A stretch of 64,000 nt of DNA, taken from assembly GCF_014898815.1 (NCBI RefSeq), contig NW_026515539.1, positions 1,612,001 to 1,676,000 on the forward strand, read 5' to 3'. The position numbers and the translations under genes are program-made. This document shows, piece by piece, positions 44,703 through 56,700 of this stretch (position 1 is its first letter; the number at the start of each line of letters is the position of its first letter). The notes beneath the pieces are model-generated. The model had not been told where the DNA came from. It saw only the letters and a list, made by a program, of their open reading frames with translations, and searched no databases. The stretch comes from Panonychus citri (taxonomy: Eukaryota > Arthropoda > Arachnida > Trombidiformes > Tetranychidae).

Positions 44703-47700
44703 TTAACATGTTTCCTTTGATTTTGTTGATGTTGTTAATGGATTGTAATAAGCTGTTAATCCTTTGTTGGATTTGATCAGTTCAACCAGGAAAACATATT
44801 CAGTTGATGGATTTAGATTATCAACATCTTGGATAATCACTTGGTGTAAACGGGAATTAGTACCAGGAGCAAATCGACGGCATTTTAATCGTTTAAAATG
44901 CTTCGATTTGTCAAGAATACTTTTTTTCTTCGTATTGGATTTTAATTGTTTTCTACCTTTAATTTTATCTGTTTCATTGATTGCTGTTGATTGGAGAGAT
45001 TCACAGAATGATGGAGATGTTGAATTAACGGTAAACCCAGCGAGTGACTTTAATTCATTGTGAATCAATGATTCGGGTACATTTGGTTGAATGGAAGCCG
45101 CGTAAATACAATAACGGGCTTTCTCATCTGGGGATGCGATCCAGGCCAACGAAACTGAATTACATGTTGAAAGAAGGTCAAGAACACGAATTATCCGATC
45201 CCGTGGTAATTGTGGATACGGAATATGAAGTCTTTTTTTGGTCATCATTAAGTTCACTTCAAGAGGAGGACGATGATGACGATAATGTTGTAAACTGTTG
45301 GCGTTTAATGAGATAACCATTGATTGCTTTTCATCGGTTAAACTTTTACTGTAAATACTTTGGTTATACCATTTAAATCCCATCGGGATATTGATCACTC
45401 GACTTCCGGTGATTCCAATTTCCTTGATTAACACTGAATTATCCGGTGGATTAGCTCCGTGGATTATAACATCAACCGGTGTTAACGAAGCCGAACAAAC
45501 TTGAACAAACAGCCAAAGGCTTTCACCAACATTAAAATCACTCTCATTGTAATTGTAGGTCATTATCTCGGTGTAATTATTTCTCCTGGAAAGTGAAACA
45601 CTGACCAACCGTTTATCTCGTAATTTAATCAATTTAGTTAACAAAGAATTGGATTTCCTCGCATTAGATGAGACAGCAATCGAAGATGATGACAAAGGTA
45701 AAGACGATGACATTATCTTAGGTTTCTCTTTGGTGGTGACATTGAATCCTTTGTACAATGAAGTACGTCCAGTGTGTTTGATTGCGGCAATCACATCGAT
45801 ATAATATCTTGTGGAGGGTTCAAGTGACCTGAAAGTGTGCTGGTAATGAGTTGAACCTTTTCCAACAGGTTCGATACGAAATATATTGCGAGAGGTCCAA
45901 TTTTTCCGGGATAACTCAGATTCCCATGTTTTAGCCATGGTACGTTCATACCAACGGACAAATGGACTCATGGATGGATTGATAACTTCATTATCAATAT
46001 TATTTTCCCCGAGACGGATCAAATTATTACCAAAATCATCATTAAATTCAACTGGTGATTTGGTTGTCAGTGTAATTGGTACTTTAACCATTGAGATATT
46101 AGATGATCGTAATGATAGAGATGATGATGGATATTTAAGTAAAGATTCCGTTTGTTGAAGATACTCACAGTAAGAGATTACATTATGATCTTGATTAATG
46201 ATCGCATAATAATCAACAAGATAATCAGGTTCACTGGGTGATTGTTGCCAGGTTAAGGTGACACTTGATTCTGTTAATGATAAGGTTGACAGATTATCAT
46301 TAACGGGCAATAATGGATAAGGATTAAAGTGAGAAAGGATTAACGTTGCACTGGTCGCTCTTTTGCTCGACGATAATTGTATAACATATTGACCAGAATA
46401 TTGACGACGAATATCGGTAAATGATTTACGATTAATTCCATTGTATTTAAATAGTAAACGACTTGTGGACGATTCACTTTGAGATCCATCGGTTGACGAT
46501 TGTAATTGTTTACCATCATTTCGGTGTCTTCGATGTCGCAAACGATTATGATTACGATGTCCATGTTTACCATGTCGACGACGTTTCTTCAAACTGATAA
46601 GTTCTGATAAAGGGAGAAAAAAATGAGATAAACAATTAAAATCAATTCGTTTACAATCAAAGAAAATGTCAAAAATTAAATGGTCATATCAAATTACGAA
46701 ATGTAAATAATTAACAATTAAGCAAACATACATTCTCATAAGAGTTAATTGTTAAGATAAACAAGAATCATCAGTGTAATTAAATACATAATGTTACTAT
46801 TAATAAATTGTAAACATCAATACAGTTAATTGTTGGTTGATTAAATGTTGAGAGAAAAAATTTTACTAATAGCAATTAATTATCATCATAATTGTTGCTT
46901 GATTTATATTGGTGATTAACAGATTACTTTAAGTTGGCTTGTTGTTGTTAGTTAAACAAGTAAATTAAATTTACTTTATGATTAACATTAAATTAACCTT
47001 TTCTCTTTGCCAACAAGTTAAATCATAATTGTTCAATTACTTGATTACATTGGATTAGCTTTTACAATCAATTGATATTAAATCATTCAAAGTATTTATG
47101 TAAATTAAAGTTTAAATTAATATTTCCTAATTGATGATCAACAATTTAACTTAAATTTGTAAGTTAATTGTAAATATATTAATAAATATATATTTCCTTG
47201 TCGTTGCGGAAAATTAAATCACCACTAAATCAAAACAATTACAGTTAATTGTTACGTTATTAATATTATTAATATGATAACAATTACCATTCTAATCACA
47301 AATTAAATACAAGTTAACAGTTTGTTGATTAGATGATGATGCAGAAAGTAAATTGAAAATGATCATAATGTAATTACAATTAGCATCTTCATCGTATCCT
47401 ATTAACAATTTAAATTGTTAACTATCAACTTCAATCATCATAAATTTTATCCTTTTCATTTACAATTGACTTGATTTTCCTTTGATTTTTGCCAACATTT
47501 AATCATCACCATGATCATCATCATGATTATCTTCATCATCTTTTTGAATCTAATTTTCATCTCAAATCTCTGAGAGTAACATGAAAACTGTGAGAGTTTG
47601 AAAATTCAAATGTAACAAACCGTTGATTGTGGCGCTAGAGATTAAGTAATCCACCTGATTACTTAATCTTAATCTAGATGCTTCTAGATTGTCTGTTGCA

Positions 47701-50700
47701 ATATATATATATAGCCACAGCCTCTCTCAAAAATCCAATCTAGTTAATCTAGTCAATCTAGTTGTCCTAATGTCTTCCTAATTGTCAACCTCTACATCTC
47801 CATAATTGTGTCACTATTTAATCTCATCTTTTTAGTTCAATAAAGACTACAAAGTCTCAATCGATATCCACATCTCTCATGGTAGCAGAGCGTGGTTGTG
47901 AACTAGATCTGTGAAACCTCTTGAGTTATATAGTGAAATTGTGAATTAGTGTTTATATAGTTAACATGGTTAATCAGCTTCAATCCATTGAAAAGCTAAG
48001 TGACACAAATTATGATTCTTGGTCAGTGTCTATGAAGAGCCTGTTGATTAACAATGATTTATGGGATGTGTTAGAAACTAAGAAACCTGCTGAAAAGGCT
48101 GATGATTGGAATCGATGTAACCGTAAGGCGTTGGCTCAAATTACCCTTTGTCTTCAACCTTCAAAGTTCCGTTTAATCAAGAACTGCAAGATAGCCAAAG
48201 ATGCTTGGGACATATTGAAGACTCACCATGAGCCAAGTGGTCCAGCTCAGAAAGTTAGTTTAGTACGTAAACTAGTGACCACAAAGATTCAGAATGGACA
48301 ACGTATAGCCGAACATTTTGAAACATTCATGGGAATCAAAGATCAACTAGATAGCCAGAATTTCAATATACCTGATGATGTTTACTCGGTGTTTCTGTTG
48401 GTTTCCTTAGAGGAAACATATGAAAATCTAGTTGTGGCTTTAACGTCAAGAGATAGTTTACCTCCGCTGGCTACATTGAAAGCCAAATGTACTGAAGAAG
48501 AAGATCGAAGGTTACAACTATCTGGTAACAGTGAAACCTCCAAGCTGTTACAAATCGCAAAGCCCACAAGTAATCGGTTATTCAGAGGAAACAAACATCT
48601 CAAGCGGAAATTGATATGCTACAAGTGCAAGAAAGAAGGGCATAAAGCTTTTAACTGTCCATCTAATTCATCAACTGATAAATCTAAATTGCTGTCAGTT
48701 GGGAACGGCTATAAAGATGAATCTGTTTGGATCATCGATAGCGGTGCTACATCACATATTACCTGTTCAGACAAAAACATGGCGAACAGAAAAGATAAAG
48801 CTGAATCAGTTGTTGTAGAATGGATCTGAAATGAAAGTAAAAGCGATTGGTAATTTGAATACACAGATTAACGGTGAAAGTTTTTGTTTGCAAAACACGT
48901 TGTTTGTACCTGGTGTTGGCTGTAACTATTTATCAGTGAGCAAGCTAGTGAAGCTCGGCTATAAAGTGATTTTCTACAGAGACAAATCAAAAGTGATAGA
49001 TCAACATGGTGAACAGATATTGGAATTCAAATTGGAAGATGATCTGTTTATGAGCAAATCCAGCCCAGTTGATCGATTATGTAGCCTTAATAGTACCTCG
49101 AATTTAATGCTAATTCATCGTAGACTTGGACATGTAAATATCGAAGACATCAAGATCATGCAGAGAATGAAAATGATTAGTGATATGGATGATGATTTGA
49201 GTGGATCGTTTCAATGTGAAACATGTATAAAATGTAAATCATCAGTCCAACCATTTCAAAGATCACTAAACAAGTCCTCTGGTCTTCTGGATATCATCCA
49301 TAGTGATATAGCTGGTCCAATGAGAAATCAATCGATAGGTGGTAACAGATACTTTCTAACGTTCATTGACGATTACTCAAGATATATAGCCGTGTATATC
49401 ATAAGGTACAAAAGTCAAACGCTACAATACTTTAAAGAATTTAAGACCTTAGCAGAGAATCAAACTGGAAGAAAAGTAAAAATCTTAAGATCGGATAATG
49501 GGACTGAATATACCAATGGTGCATTTCAAGAGTTCCTTAAGGTCAACGGTATTATCCATCAAACGTCAGCACCAAATACACCACAGCAAAACGGTATAGC
49601 TGAGAGGATGAACAGAACCCTTGTAGAGATGGCGAGATCAATGCTATCTGATGCTGAAATGGAAGCTTGTTTTTGGGGTGAAGCTGTATCAACTTCAGCT
49701 TATATAAGGAATAGATGCTATACCAAGAGCAATGATAACAAGACACCATATGAATTCTGGTTCGATAAGAAGCCAACAATATCGCATCTGAGAATTTTTG
49801 GCTGTAAAGCTTATGCTTTGAACAAATCAATTGGCTTAGATAAGTTTCAAGAAAAAGCCAGAGAAATGACTTTGATCGGTTATTGTGACCATTCCAAAGC
49901 ATACAAACTTTACGATCCAACCAAGAGAACGACAATAAAGAGTCGTGATGTCAAATTCATTGAACATGGTCAACCAAGTGATATAGCTGTTATCAACTTG
50001 AGAAACAATCAACAAGATGATGATTTTTTACCATTAAGTCAACCATCATCATGCGATGAAATAACAGAGTCGCTACAATCCAACGATGATACAATTGATC
50101 TGGAAATAGTCAATGAAGAAGGTGATGCTACATCGTCAATTGTTGAAGAGATAACGGTCAGTCAAGAGCCTTTATCAACGGAAGAAACAACTGATAAAAG
50201 GTCAAGAGGTAGACCAAGATTTGAACGAACAGGTAAACCTGGGCGACCTAGAAAGATATTCAATACGTTGGGTCTTATAGCTAGTCAACCAGAAGAAAAG
50301 ACTATTCCGATACCATCAAGTGTAGATGAAGCTCTGAATGGAAAATGGGCAAATGAATGGAAACAAGCCATGGATGCTGAGTATTTCTCATTGTTGAGTA
50401 ATGATACATGGGATCTTACTCGTTTACCTGAACATAGAAAAGCTACTAGTTCAAGATGGGTGTTTGCTATAAAGTACAATACTGATGGCTCTGTTGATAA
50501 ATTTAAGGCTAGATTTGTAGCCAGAGGATATAGTCAAAAATTTGGTATAGACTATAACGAAACATTTGCACCCGTTGTTAAGACTTCATCATTAAGACTC
50601 TTATTTGCATTGTGTGCTAAATACAAATTACATTTACATCAAATGGATGTTACCACTGCTTATCTGAATGGCGATTTGGAAGAGGAGATTTACCTGGAAC

Positions 50701-53700
50701 AACCCGAAGGTTACATTGCTAACAATCAAGGTGATCTCGTTTGTAAGCTGAAGAAATCACTATATGGTTTAAAACAAAGTGGACGCCAATGGAACCTAAA
50801 ATTAAATGAAGTACTTAAGGAAATTGGATTTAAAAGATTACAAAGTGATACTTGTATTTATATAGCCAAGAAGAAACAAGATAAATGCATTCTTGCTGTT
50901 TATGTCGATGATATCCTGATCGCGTCGAATAATATGGGCTATATCGATCACTTTAAGGGAGAGCTTTCAAAACGTTTGGACCTTATAGACAAAGGGAAAG
51001 CATCTCATATCCTCGGTATCGAGATAAACCAGAATACACCTGGACTGATTCAGATCAACCAAAGGAAAGCGATAAACAAATTGCTAGAAAGAATGAACAT
51101 GACTGAATGTAACCCAATCGCTACCCCAATGGAAGCAAACAGTCAACTATTCTGTGAATCAGAATCTTGTGAACGAGTTGATATTACTGAATATAAAAGT
51201 TTAATTGGTTCTTTATTACACATTTCGATAACAACACGACCAGATATATCGTTTGCCGTGAATCAATTGGCCAGATATAGCAATTGTCCACATAAAGAAC
51301 ATTATGTAGCTTGTAAAAGAATAGTCCGATATCTAAAAGGTACGATTGACTATTCATTGGAATATCAATACTCTGATGAAAAGCTACATGGTTATGCTGA
51401 TGCTGATTGGGCTTCTAATCGTGAAGATAGAAAAAGTATCTCTGGATTCATTTACAAACTATCTAGTGGCCCAATAGCATATGAATCATCACGGCAATCG
51501 ATCATAGCACAAAGCACCACCGAAGCTGAATATATCGCCGTCTGTTCAGCTATGAATGAAGGAAAACACCTAATTAGCTTGTTGAGTGAGCTAGAATATC
51601 AAGAAGAAGCCGAAGAACCAATATTGCTATATAATGATAACACGAGTACGATAAAGCTGGCGAAAAATGATCAAACAAGCAAGAAGACAAAGCATATTGA
51701 TCTCCGTTTCCATAAAGTCAAAGAACATATAGCTTTGGGTCATTTTAAAATTAATTACATGAGCACTGATAATATGCCAGCCGATATTCTAACAAAAGCT
51801 CTTACAAGAAATAAACATGAAAAATTCTGTAAAGAATTAGGAATCACGGTTTGAGGGAGAGTGTGAGAGTTTGAAAATTCAAATGTAACAAACCGTTGAT
51901 TGTGGCGCTAGAGATTAAGTAATCCACCTGATTACTTAATCTTAATCTAGATGCTTCTAGATTGTCTGTTGCAATATATATATATAGCCACAGCCTCTCT
52001 CAAAAATCCAATCTAGTTAATCTAGTCAATCTAGTTGTCCTAATGTCTTCCTAATTGTCAACCTCTACATCTCCATAATTGTGTCACTATTTAATCTCAT
52101 CTTTTTAGTTCAATAAAGACTACAAAGTCTCAATCGATATCCACATCTCTCAAAAACTTCATTGATCATCAATCGTGTTAATCAAATCATCTTTATCCTC
52201 ATCTTTTTTTTTGGAAATCGCAATCAAATTGTAATTCAACCTAAATTAAATGAAAAGGAACAAGAAAAATGTTCATTGATACAACAAATAAGATGAATAA
52301 GATTATCATTGAAAGAAACCCATAGAAATCAATGTATTCATATGAAGATTTTTCTCCATTTTTCTTCATCTTCATCATCACATAAGCAACTTGATTCAGT
52401 TTCATTACTCAATGAGAATCAAATCAAATGGTTCATCATATCAAAGATTATCATTCACCGTAACACCCAAGACATTATTAAAATGAACAGAATGTGTCAA
52501 GATGATGATGTTAGTGATACATTATTACAACAATATAATGTTGGTCTTGTTAGTGATTAAGTTGATTCGGTTCAGTCTATTTTAGGAATCATTAGATTCT
52601 TGGGTTTCATCCTTTTCTACTAGAATTTTCTTCATCATCATCATCATCTTTTATCTTCCTCTCATGTCCATGGTTGTTCAGCATTTTCTTTACTTTGATT
52701 TACACTTGAATACGAAAATTTGATATTCTAACTAATATACAATTACTGAATCAATTGACTTGAGGATAATAATAATATTATCATCATCAATTACCTGATG
52801 AATGGTGTTTACTTTTTGGTAACAATTTACAACAAAAGAGACACAAAATCACATTCATCATGAGTGAAAAAGGAGGAAAGTCAAATATTATTTTAACAGA
52901 TTAACCAAATTGACAATTTAGGGAAGAAGATGATGAGGATGAGGATGGAGAGAGAGAGAGAGAGTTGGATTCTATTTAAGTATGAGGATAATTTAACTTT
53001 CAGACTTAATTGTCGGTAAGGAAACGGTTAAATCTCTGAATTGGACAAATTTAGATTCATGATCAAAGTAATTAAAAGAATTGACAATTACTATTGATTC
53101 AAGTGATTCAGTGAATTAGCATAATGATTTATCTGTATGGGAGAAAAAGATTGTTGTAAATTAGTAAATTGTGTATGTTTTGATTGTTTCTCATCGGGAT
53201 AAATAATTGGTAATTTAAGAGATACTCGTAAATTGTAGTTAATCACTTTACACTGTGAGAAAGTGCAATTACAATAAATCACTGATTTACCTGAGAACTT
53301 TTTTTGTTGAAATTCCTATGAGACTAAATTACCATAGATGAGACTTAATTTGATTCACTAATGTTTCCTAATTCTGGTCTTTATCTCTCACACTCAATCT
53401 TTCATCATCTTCTCAAATAAATATCTATTCCTTGATTAAGACAAGATTATGATGTTTACTACTATAAAGATGATGATGAAATTGGCTAATAATATGATAC
53501 ACACATTTTGATTCAGTAAAGTAACCAATTTAATTGGTAAATCAAATCAATGTTTCACTAAGGTAAGAAAACAAAATCTGATCGACTCACCTTGTCACTT
53601 AATTTATGATCTTTGCTGTAGGCACATTGATATCAACAGTTAGTATCTAATGATGGTGAGGCCTCTTAATGATGAGGAAGATGATGATGGTCAAGAGATG

Positions 53701-56700
53701 AGAAAGTGATGAAGACAAAGATGATGATATAACATTATGAGAGAGTAGATGTTGATGAAGGTTGATGAAAACAGAGTAGGAGAGAAATTGAATCTTTATC
53801 CCAATTAGAAGAGGGAGAGATAAATGAGATTATCATCATCTCTCTCTCTCTCTCACTCTCTTAATTTTTTTTGGCTAATTTAGTAAATTAGTATTTCGAG
53901 AGGTAATAATAATGAGAAAGAAGAAAAAATTAGTTCTTTATCATTAAGAACCATCTGATTGAGTGTAAATTGGTTTACAATTATGAGCACAAAAAAAGCA
54001 ATCAAAACAAATCATTGAGCCAAAACAGAAGATGAAACGAAAATTTCAACTTTAACTCAGTTTTAAATTATCAACAATTAGACAGAAATAATTAACTCAC
54101 ACTAGTTAAAGATGTTTAATGTTCCTTAGTTGATAAAAATTTAATTAGAACAATTAATTATTAGTAAACAATTAAAATTAAAAGAGAAATTGATTGACTA
54201 TTATTAGATAAGTTTCTGTGAAAATAGATCCAAATGGTTATGTAAAGAGCTGAGGTTTTGCCGGGAAAATAATTTCTTTTGTTTGAAAACGTTTCTAATT
54301 GTTTTTGATTGTGTTGGATAATTTTTCGTTGATTGTCATCGTAATTAGATAATTTGATTGCTTTTTATTTGGAAATTAATCAACACATGGAATAGTTTGA
54401 GTGAAAAGGTTCTAAATTGTTATAAAAGGTCTGAAATGTTTCCCCTTTAAGTGATCATAAGTGAGGCCTAACTTGTGTTCTTGATTGTTGTTTGTTATCA
54501 TTAATCAGTGATTTTGTTGATTTGATTCACTTTAATTTTTTTATTCTTTTTTTGTTGTATTATGTTGATAATGTGTGTTCTCTCTTTCTATTTCCACAGG
54601 TCCGATTACCTATCCATCTCAATAGAAGTGACAGTTGTAACATAAATCTCAGAAACATGGACACTCACTTATTCAATTTGGTGACATTTTTTATCTTTTT
54701 CGTCTATCATTACTTTTGTATTGATTTGACAAAGAAAAGGCTCTTTATTATTGATCTGTGGATAATCAAAAAGGTGACACCAACAACAAGTAAGGACGAA
54801 GATATTACAAAGACAACGGTCTTTTGTGTATAATTTATCAACCTAATGGTTTAGATGGAACTTGAAATGGGAAAAGTGACTGAAAATCCCGTTCATTTGG
54901 ATCATCAAAGTAAATGAATGCAAAAGGATCAATGGTGACAATTAAAAGGATGACGATGACTCTGAATACGTTGATAAATGTATCGACCACTACAAGACTT
55001 AGTGAGAGAGAAACAGGAAGAGAGAGACAAATCATCCGATTGGCAAATCATCATTTGTTAAATTGATGAATTGGTTTTAACTCTATCAATAGGATGATTA
55101 TGTTTATTGTTGATACACATAAATATTCATGCGAGTAAATATTAGCCTGGAAACAAAGTGATTAGATTTCTCATCAGTGGCTTTATTCCAATTCTCTTTT
55201 GTTCTCTCTCTCTCTCAGTGTTTGTAAATGAATTATTATTATGTATCATCCTCAGAATTGAGACAAACAGAAGAGATTCACTTGACTTGACTTGGACATT
55301 CTAACCTTTCGATTATACTAATTCCAATATCTTTCTCTCTTTACATGTTTGATCAACTAAAATGACGATTAATTCAAATGACCATTTATCTATCATCATC
55401 ATTATCATTGTACTGGAAACAACTACCGACTCATATCAATGGAACATTTTGGTGACAAACAATTCATCCTAATTTCACGGCTCATTTTGCTGAAAGATTG
55501 AATAGAAATACCTAAATAATGATGGTCTCTATGTTGAACCTGGAATATAACAAGACCACCACTACAAATCAGCGTGATACCTTGAAAGAGAAAATAAATA
55601 GATGAAAGAATATGAAGAAACTGGGAGAGTCTGGAGCAGCAAAAGGCTGACACAAACCTCAACTAACAACAATCAACAATGATGATAAAATCAGATACCA
55701 ATCACATTTATTATGTCGGGAGAGAGAGAGAGACCAAGAAAAGTGTCCAAAATGGCGGAAAGAAAAAAGAATCAACTGATTTTCCCAGCTGATATCGAAT
55801 ATCATTTCTATTGAAATTATATCGGGTAAGTGAAATTATTACTTCTCTCGATTATAATAATTTCGTTTCCGTTGATTAACAACAATTTAATCCATTGAAA
55901 AAAAAAGATGACAATTATTGGTTTGTATCTTTTTTTTTACCATTCAATTGGATTGACTACCAATGAATAATAATAATATTACATATTATATGTTGTAAGT
56001 GTTTAAATTGTTATTGAATTAGATATGTAGACAAATAGTAAAGCAGATTAGTTAAATTGTGAACAATTGATTTAAAGCTTAATCCTTTTCTCTCATCGTT
56101 GACTTGCTAATCCATTTGCTTTTGTTATTCATCATATTACATTGATGAGAAAAATTCAATTGTAGACTTAAAATGTTTTATTGAAAAATAACCAATTTAC
56201 TATTTACAAATTGTCCTCAACAATCAACGTCATTTGTTTAATTTGCTCAGAATTTAAATTGATCCTTTACTTTGTAACGTGTAGATCTATTTCCCCTTTG
56301 GTTACAAAGAAATCAATTGAATAGATGAATGCTAGGATAAGTTTTCTAGAAGGAAAAATAAAATAAACTCTTTGACCTGACTGGAAACTTGATTCCAACA
56401 ATAGATGCACAATTGTTGTAGACACAAAATGATGGGCAATTTATTAATTTTAACAAGAACAACAATCAATTTTGATCTTCATCGGATTACATTCGTCAGC
56501 TAAATTTAATCACTTGAATCTTTTTCCTTTCTATCAGCTATCATCTTTCCAGGTTCTCATCCCATGGTAAGGAACATCTTCATTACATCATCATCATCAT
56601 CTCACATTGACAAGAAAAGGAAAAGGAGAGAGAGAGAGAGAGAGAGAGGGAGATAGACACATATTTCATCACCCAACGTGAGAGGGAAAAGATGAGCAAA

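Larger units (their letters stand above)
47589..52152 (+). mobile_element. Ty1/copia LTR retrotransposon, complete, antisense in the nord intron
   Basis: 4564 bp, flanked by a 5-bp direct duplication AAAAC (47584-47588 and 52153-52157). The two 291-bp LTRs read as identical by eye. PBS, gag, protease, integrase, RT, RNase H and PPT are all present in copia order (integrase before RT). Identical LTRs imply a recent insertion. The internal coding region is split into two ORFs in the protease. Confidence 0.95.

Noticed and set aside
55740..55765. AAAATGGCGGA as a YY1-type promoter within the nord intron
   Set aside because: A single short match with no nearby gene start; too weak to call.
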